Part shown: one piece after another, positions 17,567 to 26,551 of the stretch | Layout of the letters: each line of letters starts with the position of its first letter | How positions within the stretch are numbered: position 1 is the stretch's first letter | Position numbers and translations under genes: made by a program | The notes under the pieces: model-generated | Databases searched by the model: none | Told to the model about the DNA's origin: nothing | The model's input: the letters and a program-made list of their open reading frames with translations, nothing else | Assembly: GCA_963800235.1 (NCBI GenBank) | Contig: CAWDAD010000004.1 | Coordinates: forward strand, 62,001-126,000 | Direction of reading: 5' to 3' | From: CAVVNP01 sp963800235 | GTDB lineage: Bacteria > Actinomycetota > Acidimicrobiia > Acidimicrobiales > Iamiaceae | DNA: 64,000 nucleotides

Positions 17567-18235
17567 TCAGCCGGTGGCGGGGCGGGGCGCGTCGTCCGGT
17601 GCGCCGAGCAGCCGGCGACACCCGTCGAGCCCGACCACCTCGATGTCGTGTCGCCGGGTGCTCGCCCAGCGGTCGCGGTCGAGCACGAAGCGCAGGCAGC
17701 GAGCCGCCTCTCCCCGCCGCTCGAGGACCTCGTCGCCGTTGGGCCGGTAGCCGAGGGCGCGGGTGACGGCGAGCGAACGGGGGTTGTCGACGAACCCGGC
17801 CGTCTCGGCCCGCTGCGCGCCCAGCTCGGCGAAGGCCAGGTGCAGCACCGCGGCGCGCATCTCCCGACCGATCCCGCGGCCCTGGTGGGCCAGGCCGAGC
17901 CACGACCCGGTGGCGACGGTGCGCCGCACCGCGAAGCGGGTGGCCTGCAGGTCCTGGACGCCGACGCAGCGCCCCGCCTCGAACACGGCGAGGCCGAGCT
18001 TCCAGTCGTCGGCGGTCAGGTCCGCCCGGTTGCGCCACGTCCAGCGCAGGACGCCGAGGCGCAGGTCGGCCACGGGCTGGTCGGTCCACGGCGTGGAGAA
18101 GGGCATGGTCGTCGGGTCGTGGATGCCGGCCGCGGCCAGGTCGGCCAGCTCGCCGAGGTCGTCGTCGGTGGGCGGGCGCAGCACCAGGCGCGGGGTGCGG
18201 ATCTCGAGCTCGAACAGCGGCCAGGGCGTCGCCAT
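17567..18235 (-). CDS. GNAT N-acetyltransferase
   Basis: 222 residues of the RimJ/RimL type. LFELEIRTPRLVLRPPTDDD opens the fold and the acetyl-CoA loop is HQGRGIGREMRAAVL. A later DNPRSLAVTRALGY matches the usual C-terminal NxxSxxVxxxLGF motif. The frame is open upstream, but ATG 18235 gives the family N-terminus. Converges on the HIT gene with a 4-nt gap. Substrate unknown. Confidence 0.85.
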   Translation of the reverse strand: MATPWPLFELEIRTPRLVLRPPTDDDLGELADLAAAGIHDPTTMPFSTPWTDQPVADLRLGVLRWTWRNRADLTADDWKLGLAVFEAGRCVGVQDLQATRFAVRRTVATGSWLGLAHQGRGIGREMRAAVLHLAFAELGAQRAETAGFVDNPRSLAVTRALGYRPNGDEVLERRGEAARCLRFVLDRDRWASTRRHDIEVVGLDGCRRLLGAPDDAPRPATG

Positions 18236-18303
18236 GACCCACCGTCGCGCCGTCACGTCGCCGCCACGAAGCGGTTTTGGTCGACCGCGAACGCAGGAAA
18301 TGC

Positions 18304-18332
18304 TTGACCTGACTGGGTTTCGCGGTTGTGAT
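18304..18332 (+). promoter_or_regulatory. Promoter of the HU gene
   Basis: TTGACC (18304-18309), 17-nt spacer, TGTGAT (18327-18332). A leader of about 28 nt then carries GGAGG (18356-18360) 6 nt before GTG 18367, the strongest ribosome binding site I noticed in the window. This fits a highly expressed gene. Confidence 0.6.
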
Positions 18333-18366
18333 GCCGTGCGACATCCACCACACATGGAGGTTGGCA

Positions 18367-18774
18367 GTGGCCAACATCACCAAGGCGGAGCTGCTCGACA
18401 GCGTCGCCGCCAACGCGGGAGTGAGCAAGGCGCAGGCCGACGAGGTCCTGTCCGCCTTCTTCGCCGAGACCACCCGCGCCGTGAAGTCGGGCGACCGGGT
18501 CGCCTGGCAGGGCTTCGGCTCGTTCTCGCAGCGGCAGAACAAGGCCCGAACCGGGCGCAACCCCCAGACCGGTGGGACGGTGAAGATCAAGGCCTCCAAG
18601 GGCATGAAGTTCACCGCGTCGTCCAAGCTCAAGGAGACGCTGAACTCGCGCGGCGCCGCCAAGAAGGCGGCGAAGAAGGCTCCGGCCAAGAAGGCCGCCG
18701 CCAAGAAGACCGCGGCCAAGAAGGCTCCGGCCAAGAAGGGCGCCGCCAAGAAGGCGGCGGCCAAGAAGCGCTGA
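18367..18774 (+). CDS. hup: HU-family nucleoid protein with Lys/Ala-rich tail
   Basis: 135 residues. The first about 90 form a standard HU fold (NITKAELLDSVAANAGVSK, then GFGSFSQRQNKARTGRNP, whose RNP tip inserts in the minor groove). Residues 93-135 are built of AKK/APAKK repeats, the histone-H1-like tail of actinobacterial HupB. Organises the nucleoid. Strong promoter, strong ribosome binding site and a long terminator hairpin all point to high expression. Confidence 0.95.
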   Translation: MANITKAELLDSVAANAGVSKAQADEVLSAFFAETTRAVKSGDRVAWQGFGSFSQRQNKARTGRNPQTGGTVKIKASKGMKFTASSKLKETLNSRGAAKKAAKKAPAKKAAAKKTAAKKAPAKKGAAKKAAAKKR

Positions 18775-18791
18775 GCACCTCGTCCCGGACC

Positions 18792-18828
18792 GCGGCGGTC
18801 GAGCGGGCTCCGGCCCGCCGACCGCCGC
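18792..18828 (+). terminator. Long hairpin terminator after HU
   Basis: Left arm 18792-18808 and right arm 18813-18828 pair over 16 bp with a single bulged A (18802) and a TCCG loop, starting 15 nt after the HU stop. No T-tract. Confidence 0.75.
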
Positions 18829-18868
18829 GCCGGACCCTGCCGGGCGGCCGGCGGACGGGGCACCGGTC

Positions 18869-19690
18869 GTGACCCGGCCCGACCCGGACTTCGCCGAGCT
18901 GCTCGGCGACCTGGCCGCCGAGCACGCCGCGCTCGACCGGATCGTCGCCGACCAGCCGCCCGAGGCCTGGGACGCGCCGACGCCGGCGGCCGGCTGGCTG
19001 GTGCGCGACCAGATCGGCCACCTGCACCACTACGACCGCCAGGCCGTCCTCGCCGCGACCGACCCGGCCGCCTTCGTCGCCGGCCGCGACGCCGTCTTCG
19101 CCGATCCCGGCGGCTACGAGGAGCGGACCCTCGCCTTCGCCCGGCGGGTCGGCCCCGACGAGCTGCTGGCCGGCTGGCGCGACGGTCGCGTCGAGCTGCT
19201 GGCCGCCTTCGGCGAGCTCGGCGGCCGGGAGCGACTCGAGTGGTACGGACCGCCGATGAGCGCCATGTCGGCCGCCACCGCCCGGCTCATGGAGACCTGG
19301 GCCCACGGCCAGGACGTGGTCGACGCCCTCGACGCTCTCGATCCGTCCAGCGCTGGCGACCGCCGGCCGCCCACCGACCGGCTGCGCCACGTCGCCCACC
19401 TCGGGGTGCGCACCCGCCGCTTCTCCTACGCCGTGCGCGGCCTCGAGCCCCCCGCCGCCGAGGTGCGCGTCGAGCTCGACGCGCCGTCGGGCGCCCGGTG
19501 GACCTGGGGACCGGAGGGCGTGGCCGACCGCATCGCCGGCCCCGCGGTCGACTTCTGCCTGCTGGTGACCCAGCGGCGCCACCGCGACGACCTCGATCTC
19601 GAGGTGACCGGGCCCGCCGCCGAGAGCTGGGTCGAGGTGGCGCAGGCCTTCGCCGGGCCGGTGGGGCCGGGCCGGGAGCCGATCGGCTGA
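18869..19690 (+). CDS. TIGR03084-type, DinB-like metal-binding protein
   Basis: 273 residues. An N-terminal four-helix DinB-like domain with the expected metal ligands His in IGHLHHYD and ETWAHGQD, then a C-terminal domain of the mycothiol-dependent maleylpyruvate isomerase superfamily. Members occur mainly in actinobacteria and are proposed thiol-dependent enzymes; the reaction is not known here. No operon partner is apparent: the next gene, kdpD, has its own leaderless promoter. Confidence 0.75.
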   Translation: MTRPDPDFAELLGDLAAEHAALDRIVADQPPEAWDAPTPAAGWLVRDQIGHLHHYDRQAVLAATDPAAFVAGRDAVFADPGGYEERTLAFARRVGPDELLAGWRDGRVELLAAFGELGGRERLEWYGPPMSAMSAATARLMETWAHGQDVVDALDALDPSSAGDRRPPTDRLRHVAHLGVRTRRFSYAVRGLEPPAAEVRVELDAPSGARWTWGPEGVADRIAGPAVDFCLLVTQRRHRDDLDLEVTGPAAESWVEVAQAFAGPVGPGREPIG

Positions 19691-19748
19691 ACCGGCGGCC
19701 CGGGCGGCCCCGAGCCGGACGGAACCGGCGTGACCGTACGATCTGACC

Positions 19749-22292
19749 GTGGCCAAGGGAACGCTGCGCGTCTACCTCGGGGCCGCCCCGGGCGTCGGCA
19801 AGACCTTCGCCATGCTCAACGAGGGACGCCGTCGCCTCGACCGGGGCACCGACGTGGTGGTGGCCTACGTCGAGACCCACGGCCGGGCCCGCACCGAGGC
19901 CGAGCTCGAAGGGCTCGAGGTGGTGCCGCGGTGCCATCGCACCTACCGCGGCACGAGCTTCCCGGAGATGGACCTCGACGCCGTCCTGGCGCGCCGGCCG
20001 GCGGTGGCGCTGGTCGACGAGCTGGCCCACACCGACGCGCCCGGCGGTCGGCACGAGAAGCGGTGGCAGGACGTCGCCGAGCTGCTCGACGCCGGCATCG
20101 ACGTGATCTCGACGGTGAACGTGCAGCACCTCGAGTCGCTGAACGACGTGGTCGAGCGGATCACCGGCGTCGCCCAGCAGGAGACCGTGCCCGACGCGGT
20201 GGTCCGCGCCGCCGACCAGATCGAGCTGGTCGACATGGCGCCCGAGGCGCTCCGCCGCCGCATGGCCCACGGCAACATCTACACCGCGGAGAAGGTCGAC
20301 GCCGCGCTGGCCAACTACTTCCGGGTCGGGAACCTGACCGCCCTGCGGGAGCTGGCGCTCATGTGGGTGGCCGACCGGGTCGAGGAGAACCTCCACGACT
20401 ACATGGTCGACCAGGGCATCGAGCAGACCTGGGAGACGCGGGAGCGGGTGGTGGTGGCCGTCACGGGCTCGGCGTCGGGGGAGCAGCTGATCCGGCGGGC
20501 GGCGCGCATGGCCGCCCGCAGCCACGGCGACCTGGTGGGCGTGCACGTCCGGGTCGGCGACGGGCTGACCGGGTCGAGCTCGCACCTGCTGACCCGGCAC
20601 CGCCGCCTGGTCGAGGAGCTGGGCGGCACCTACCACGAGGTGGTGGGCACCGATGCCGCCGTCGCGCTGGCGCAGTTCGCCGAGGCCCAGCGCGCCACCC
20701 AGCTCGTGCTCGGCGCCACCGGCCGTTCACGGCTCCGCGACCTGTTCGGCGGGTCGATCGCCAGCCAGCTGCTGCGCCAGGTGCAGGACGTCGACGTGCA
20801 CATCATGCGCAGCCCGGACGCGGGTCAGGGCGCCCTGCCGACCTCGCCCCGACCGGCGGTGACGCTGTCGGCCCGCCGCCGGCTGATCGGCCTGGCCATC
20901 GTGGTGGTCGGCATCCCGTTGCTGACCGCGGTGCTGGCGCCGCTGCGCGCCCGCTTCGACCTGTCGGGCGACCTCATGCTCTACCTGCTGCTCGTGGTGG
21001 CCGCCGCCACCGTCGGCGGCACCGGCCCCGCGCTGCTGGCCGCCTTCGCCGCCTCGATCACCGTCAACTGGTACTTCACCCAGCCGTACCACACCCTCAC
21101 CATCGACAAGGGCGAGAACATCGTGGCCCTGATCGCCTTCGTGGTGGTCGGCGTGGTCCTGGCGGTGCTGGTCAACCGGCTGTCGGCGCGGGCGGTGCAG
21201 GCGCGCCGCGCCCAGGCCGAGGCCGAGGCGCTGACCAGGCTGGCCGCCGACATGGTGGGCGAGGCCGATCCGGTTCCGACTCTCCTCGAGCGCCTGCGGG
21301 CGACGTTCGACCTGGCCGTGGTCGAGATGCAGGAGGCCTCGCCGTCGGGTTGGGCGGCCACCGTGCTGGCCGAGCGGGCGGGCGGCGGTCGATCTGTCGC
21401 CGACGACCCCGGTTCCGACGAGACCGACGCGCCGGTGGCGCCGCTGGCGCCGACCGAGACGGTGCGGCTCGACGCCGCCACCCGCCTGGTGCTGCGCGGA
21501 CGGAGCCTGACCGGAGACGACCAGCGGGTGCTGGCCGCCTTCGTCGAGCAGATCGGATCGGCCCTCGAGCGTCGGTCGCTCCAGCGCGCCGCCGACGAGG
21601 CCGCGGTGGTGGCCGAGGGGGACGCCCTGCGCACCGCCCTGCTGCGGGCGGTGTCCCACGACCTGCGCACCCCGCTCGCCTCGATCAAGGCCTCGGTGAC
21701 CAGCCTGCTGCAGGACGACGTCGACTGGCCGGCGGCGGTCGAGGACGACTTCCTCGAGACCATCGACCACGAGGCCGACCGGCTCGACCGCCTCGTCGGC
21801 AACCTGCTCGACATGAGTCGGTTGGAGACCGGGGCGGTGCAGGTGCACCGCCGCCGCGTCGGCTGGGAGGAGGTGGTGGCCGCTGCGGTGTCGTCGCTGT
21901 CCGGGTCGGTGCGCGCCCTCGAGGTCGACGTGTCGGAGACGCTGCCCCCGATCGAGGCCGACCCGGCCCTGCTCGAGCGCTCGGTCGCCAACGTGGTCGG
22001 CAACGCCCTGCGGTACGCCCCCGACGGGACACCGGTCCGGATCCAGGCGGGGGCGGTCGCCGACCGGGTCGACCTGCGGGTGACCGACTGCGGGCCGGGG
22101 GTGGGCTCGGCCGATCGCGAGCGGGCCCTGCAGCCGTTCCAGCAGCTCGGCGACGCGTCACGCGACGGCACCCTCGGGCTCGGCCTGGCCGTCGCCCGGG
22201 GCTTCGTGCAGGTCATGGGAGGCGAGCTGGAGCTCGAGGACACCCCCGGCGGGGGCACGACGGTGGTCATCCGCATGAAGGCAGCGGCGTGA
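19749..22292 (+). CDS. kdpD: Potassium sensor histidine kinase
   Basis: 847 residues. KdpD N-terminal domain with GAAPGVGKTFAML (about 10-22), a universal-stress-like domain (about 230-360, VLGATGRSRLRDLFGGS), four TM helices of the DUF4118 type (about 375-475), then HisKA with SHDLRTPLASIKAS (His637) and an ATPase domain (NVVGNALRYAPDG, then TLGLGLAVARGF). Complete and free of frameshifts. TACGAT ends 6 nt before GTG 19749 with no Shine-Dalgarno sequence, so the mRNA is likely leaderless. Converges with its target operon on the other strand. Confidence 0.95.
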   Translation: MAKGTLRVYLGAAPGVGKTFAMLNEGRRRLDRGTDVVVAYVETHGRARTEAELEGLEVVPRCHRTYRGTSFPEMDLDAVLARRPAVALVDELAHTDAPGGRHEKRWQDVAELLDAGIDVISTVNVQHLESLNDVVERITGVAQQETVPDAVVRAADQIELVDMAPEALRRRMAHGNIYTAEKVDAALANYFRVGNLTALRELALMWVADRVEENLHDYMVDQGIEQTWETRERVVVAVTGSASGEQLIRRAARMAARSHGDLVGVHVRVGDGLTGSSSHLLTRHRRLVEELGGTYHEVVGTDAAVALAQFAEAQRATQLVLGATGRSRLRDLFGGSIASQLLRQVQDVDVHIMRSPDAGQGALPTSPRPAVTLSARRRLIGLAIVVVGIPLLTAVLAPLRARFDLSGDLMLYLLLVVAAATVGGTGPALLAAFAASITVNWYFTQPYHTLTIDKGENIVALIAFVVVGVVLAVLVNRLSARAVQARRAQAEAEALTRLAADMVGEADPVPTLLERLRATFDLAVVEMQEASPSGWAATVLAERAGGGRSVADDPGSDETDAPVAPLAPTETVRLDAATRLVLRGRSLTGDDQRVLAAFVEQIGSALERRSLQRAADEAAVVAEGDALRTALLRAVSHDLRTPLASIKASVTSLLQDDVDWPAAVEDDFLETIDHEADRLDRLVGNLLDMSRLETGAVQVHRRRVGWEEVVAAAVSSLSGSVRALEVDVSETLPPIEADPALLERSVANVVGNALRYAPDGTPVRIQAGAVADRVDLRVTDCGPGVGSADRERALQPFQQLGDASRDGTLGLGLAVARGFVQVMGGELELEDTPGGGTTVVIRMKAAA

Positions 22293-22302
22293 GGCGAGGC
22301 CG

Positions 22303-22995
22303 GTGACCCGCGTGCTCGTGGTCGACGACGAACCGCAGATCCTGCGCACCCTGGCGACCAACCTGACCGCCCGGGGCTACGACGTCGACACCGCCCCGTC
22401 GGGCGAGGAGGCGCTGCGCCTGGCCGCCAGGCACCACCCCGACGTGGTGGTGCTCGACCTGGGCCTCCCCGGCATGGACGGGACGCAGGTGATCGGCGGC
22501 CTGCGGGGCTGGACCCAGGTGCCGATCATCGTGCTGTCGGTGCGCGACGGCGAGACCGACAAGGTGGCGGCCCTCGACGCCGGTGCCGACGACTACGTGA
22601 CCAAGCCCTTCGGCATGGACGAGCTGCTGGCCCGGGTGCGGGCCGCCGAGCGCCGCAGCCAGCCGCCCGACGTCGAGCGCCCCGACGTCACCACCGACGT
22701 CTTCCGCATCGACCTCATGGCCAAGCGCGTCACCCGCACCGACGGGCCCGAGCCGGTCGAGGTCCGCCTCACCCCGACCGAGTGGCACCTGCTCGAGCTG
22801 CTGGTCCGCAACGAGGGGAAGCTGGTCAGCCAGCGTCAGCTGCTGCAGGAGGTCTGGGGTCCGCAGTACGGCACCGAGACCAACTACCTGCGGGTCTACC
22901 TCGCCCAGCTGCGTCGCAAGCTCGAGCCCGAGCCCAGCACGCCTCGGTACTTCATCACCGAGCCGGGGATGGGCTACCGCTTCGAACGGGGGTGA
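22303..22995 (+). CDS. kdpE: Potassium response regulator, OmpR family
   Basis: 230 residues. Receiver domain with phospho-acceptor Asp52 (VVVLDLGLPGMDG) and conserved Lys in VTKPFG, then a winged-helix domain (LTPTEWHLLELLVRNEGK to MGYRFERG). Starts 10 nt after kdpD. Predicted to bind the 11-bp direct repeats at 28590-28643. Confidence 0.95.
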   Translation: MTRVLVVDDEPQILRTLATNLTARGYDVDTAPSGEEALRLAARHHPDVVVLDLGLPGMDGTQVIGGLRGWTQVPIIVLSVRDGETDKVAALDAGADDYVTKPFGMDELLARVRAAERRSQPPDVERPDVTTDVFRIDLMAKRVTRTDGPEPVEVRLTPTEWHLLELLVRNEGKLVSQRQLLQEVWGPQYGTETNYLRVYLAQLRRKLEPEPSTPRYFITEPGMGYRFERG

Positions 22996-23009
22996 GGCGG
23001 GCGGAACGC

Positions 23010-23831
23010 TCAGACCGTCATCAGGGCGGCGCCGACCTGGTCGGCCAGCGCCACCGCCACCAGCCGGCGCTCCAGGTCGATGGGGAGCCCGGGGGTGGGG
23101 CGCAGCACGAAGCGCCCGACCGACCGCCCCCGGGCCATGACCGGGAGGTCGACCAGCTTGCCCGGCAGGCCGATCGAGGCGGCCGCCCAGCCGAGCACGC
23201 CGAAGCTGACGCTGCCGTCGGACTCGATGCGGGGGCGCACGCGAGGATCGGCATCGGTCGGCGCGGGGAACGGCTCGTAGTCGAAGCGGACGTCGCGCAG
23301 CTGCAGCAGGGTCCGCAGCTCCACCGCGACCGCCAGCACGACCCAGTCGGCCTCCTCGCCCGAGGCGACCAGCTCGGCCACCACGTGGATGCGGCCGATG
23401 TCGACGCTGCTCAGCTCGGCGGCGGCCCGGTGGCGCCGAGCGCGCGTCGACAGCTCGCCGACCGCCAACCCCACGCCCAGGATCAACGCGGCGGTGACGA
23501 CGTCCTCGTGGCGGGCGATGGTGAAGGAGTAGTACGGCCGGGTGTGGAGGACGTCGAACCAGAGCGTCGACCAGAGCGCCGCCACCACCGCGGCGAGGCG
23601 TCCCCCGACCACCGCCACCAGCACCACCACCCCGACCAGCACCAAGGCGACGTTGGCGGTGGTCAACCAGGTGCGGGCAGGGATCAGGGAGGCGGCGACC
23701 GCCGGGGGACCGGCGAGGGCGGCCAGCGCCGCCGTGGTCGGCAGCCGCAGCAGCTCGCCGGTGCGTCGGCGGATGCGGTGCGCGTGCGCCGCAGCCCGAC
23801 CCGATGCCCCGGTCGTCCTGGCCATGGTCAC
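23010..23831 (-). CDS. DUF4118 membrane protein, KdpD-like sensor fragment
   Basis: 273 residues. A basic N-terminus (AAAHAHRIRRRTG) is followed by four closely spaced TM helices with the KdpD-type segment STLWFDVLHTRPYYSFTI, then a soluble C-terminal domain of about 130 residues that lacks HisKA and ATPase motifs. It is thus a KdpD membrane/GAF-like module without the kinase. GTG 23831 overlaps the kdpC stop (GTGA), so it is the last gene of the kdp operon. It may tune KdpD or KdpFABC; function unknown. Confidence 0.75.
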   Translation of the reverse strand: MTMARTTGASGRAAAHAHRIRRRTGELLRLPTTAALAALAGPPAVAASLIPARTWLTTANVALVLVGVVVLVAVVGGRLAAVVAALWSTLWFDVLHTRPYYSFTIARHEDVVTAALILGVGLAVGELSTRARRHRAAAELSSVDIGRIHVVAELVASGEEADWVVLAVAVELRTLLQLRDVRFDYEPFPAPTDADPRVRPRIESDGSVSFGVLGWAAASIGLPGKLVDLPVMARGRSVGRFVLRPTPGLPIDLERRLVAVALADQVGAALMTV

Positions 23832-24426
23832 GACCGGTCCAGGTCCAGGTCGAGGTTGACGGCGAGGACGTTCACCCCCCGCTCGCCGAGCACGCCGAGC
23901 GGACGGCCGGAGGTGTGGCGGGCGATGGCGGCCCGCACCCTGGCCACCGGGATGCCCCGGGCGGCGGCGATGCGGGGTGCCTGCAGGTCGGCGTTCGCCA
24001 CCGACACGTCGGGATCGAGGCCCGAGCCCGAGCCCGTCACGGCGTCGACGGGAACCGGGGTGCGCGCCCCAGGTGGTTGAACGACCGGTACTCGACGACC
24101 CGCCGGTGCACGGCGTCGAGCAGCACGGGGTTGGAGGGCCCGAGGTTGCTGGCCCCGGAGGCGGTGGGGTCGTAGCCGTCGGGCCCGGCGGCCGACGGGC
24201 GGGGCTGCAGGTAGCGGGGGTCGGGTCGGCCGTCGGACCCGACGAACCGCTGGCCGATCAGCGAGGACCCCACCGGCCGGTCACCGACGGAGACGAGCGA
24301 TCCGTCGGCCCGCTGGGGGAAGGCGACCTGGCTCACGCCGGTGACCACCAGGGGGTAGGCGATGCCGAGCAGCAGGATCAGGCAGGCCATGGCGAGCAGG
24401 CCGGTGAGCAGCTGGCGACGGAGCAT
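23828..24426 (-). pseudogene. kdpC: Potassium-transporting ATPase subunit C, one frameshift
   Basis: N-terminal part (MLRRQLLTGLLAMACLILLL, one TM; then NLGPSNPVLLDAV) is in one frame, C-terminal part (VTGSGSGLDPDVSVANA, ARHTSGRPLGVLGE) in another. Joining them needs one extra base near 24066-24070, a C/G run at the break. All KdpC motifs are otherwise intact, so this could be a sequencing error. Starts ATG 24426, overlapping the kdpB stop. KdpC stabilises the pump and assists ATP binding by KdpB. Confidence 0.85.
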
Positions 24427-26544
24427 CAGCGCACCCCCAGGGCGACGACGACCAGGTCGATGAGCTTGATCCCGACGAAGGGCGCCACCAGCCCGCCCAC
24501 GCCGTAGATCAGCAGGTTCCGGCGCAGCACCGCCGCCGCGCCCATGGCCCGGAACTTCACGCCCTTCAGGGCCAGCGGGATCAGCGCCCCGATGATCAGG
24601 GCGTTGAAGATCACGGCGCTCAGGATGGCGGCGTGGGCGTTGCCCAGGTGCATGACGTCGAGGGTGCGCAGCGAGGGGAAGACACCCTCGAACATGGCCG
24701 GGATGATGGCGAAGTACTTGGCCACGTCGTTGGCGATCGAGAAGGTGGTCAGCGAGCCACGGGTGATCAGGAGCTGCTTGCCGATCTCGACGACCTCGAT
24801 CAGCTTGGTCGGGTCCGAGTCGAGGTCGACCATGTTCCCCGCCTCCTTGGCCGCCTGGGTGCCGGTGTTCATGGCCACCCCGACGTCGGCCACCGCCAGC
24901 GCGGGCGCGTCGTTGGTGCCGTCGCCGGTCATGGCCACCAGCGATCCGCCGGCCTGCTCCTTGCGGATGAGGGCCATCTTGTCCTCGGGCGTCGCCTCGG
25001 CCAGGAAGTCGTCGACCCCGGCCTCCTGCGGCGATGGCCGCGGCGGTGAGCGGGTTGTCGCCGGTGATCATCACCGTGCGGATCCCCATGGTCCGCAGCT
25101 CGTCGAAGCGCTCGGCCATGCCCTGCTTCACGGTGTCCTTGAGGTGGATGACCCCGACCACCCGGGCGCCGTCCGAGACGGCCAGCGGGGTCCCGCCGCT
25201 CCTGGAGATGGACTCGACCACCGGCGCCAGGTCGTCGGGCTCGGTGCCGCCGAGCCCCGCCACCCAGCGGCCGAGCGAGTCGGTGGCGCCCTTGCGCACC
25301 TGGCGCCGCCCCCCGGGGCGGTCGGGTCGGCGAAGTCGACGCCGCTCATGCGGGTCTGGGCGGTGAACGGCACCAGCTCCGCGTCGTCGAGCTCGGTGGG
25401 CGTCAGCCCGTAGGCCGACTCGGCCAGGGCCACGATCGAGCGCCCTTCCGGGGTCTCGTCGGCCAGGCTCGACAGCAGCGACACCCGCGCCACGTCCTCC
25501 TCGGCCGCGCCGCCGACCGGGAGGAACTCGGCGGCCATGCGGTTGCCGTAGGTGATGGTGCCGGTCTTGTCGAGCAGCAGGGTCGAGACGTCGCCGGCGG
25601 CCTCGACCGCCCGGCCGGACATGGCCAGCACGTTGCGCTGCACCAGACGGTCCATGCCGGCGATGCCGATGGCGGACAGCAGGGCGCCGATGGTCGTCGG
25701 GATCAGGCAGACCAGCAGCGCGACCAGCACCACCAGCTGCTGCGCGGGCGTGGGAGTAGATGGCGAAGGGCTGCAGCGTCACCACCGCCAGCAGGAAGAT
25801 GATGGTGAGCCCGGCCAGCAGGATGTTGAGGGCGATCTCGTTGGGGGTCTTCTGGCGCGACGGCCCCCTCGACCAGCGAGATCATCCGGTCGAGGAAGCG
25901 ACTCCCCGGGCTTCGAGGTGATCGCGCACGACGATCCGGTCCGAGAGCACCCGGGTGCCGCCGGTGACCGACGAGCGGTCGCCACCCGACTCTCGGATGA
26001 CCGGCGCCGACTCGCCGGTGATGGCCGACTCGTCGACGCTGGCGATGCCCTCGACCACGTCGCCGTCGCCGGGGATGAGCTGGCCGGCCTCCACCAGGCA
26101 CCGGTCGCCGACCTGCAGGTCCGGCGAGGGCGTCTCGCGGGTCGAGCCGTCGGGCTGGAGCACGAGGGCGACCGTCTCGGAGCGGGTCTTGCGCAGCGTG
26201 TCGGCCTGGGCCTTGCCCCGCCCCTCGGCCACCGCCTCGGCGAAGTTGGCGAACAGCACGGTGAACCACAGCCACGGCCGCCACCAGGGCGGCGAACCCG
26301 TCGCAGGTCGCGCGCAGGTCGCGCGAGGAAAGGTGGTGAGCACGCTGCCGACCTCGACCACGAACATGACCGGGTTGCGGGCCATGTCGCGTGGGTCGAG
26401 CTTGCGGAAGGAGTCGACCACCGCCCGCCGGACGATGGCGGGGTCGAGCAGCGACGCCTTCGCCCGCCCGTGGTCGTGGGGTGACTCCGTGGAGGTGGGA
26501 GCCTCGGGCTCGGCGGTGGTGCGGCCATCGGCGGTGACGGTCAT
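24426..26544 (-). pseudogene. kdpB: Potassium-transporting P-type ATPase subunit B, several frameshifts
   Basis: All expected KdpB segments are present in order but spread over three frames: LDPAIVRRAVVDSFRKLDP, DESAITGESAPV, LLDKTGTITYGNRM (phosphorylated Asp), GDGTNDAPALAVADVG, TTFSIANDVAKYFAIIPAMF. By comparing with the family I infer indels near 26278-26330 (three, cancelling), 25855-25930 (net +3), about 25750 (+1), 25313 (-1, in a G run) and 25036 (+1). No other damage is visible. Start ATG 26544; stop overlaps kdpC start. Either recent decay or, more likely, poor consensus sequence. Confidence 0.85.
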
Positions 26545-26551
26545 GGCGGCC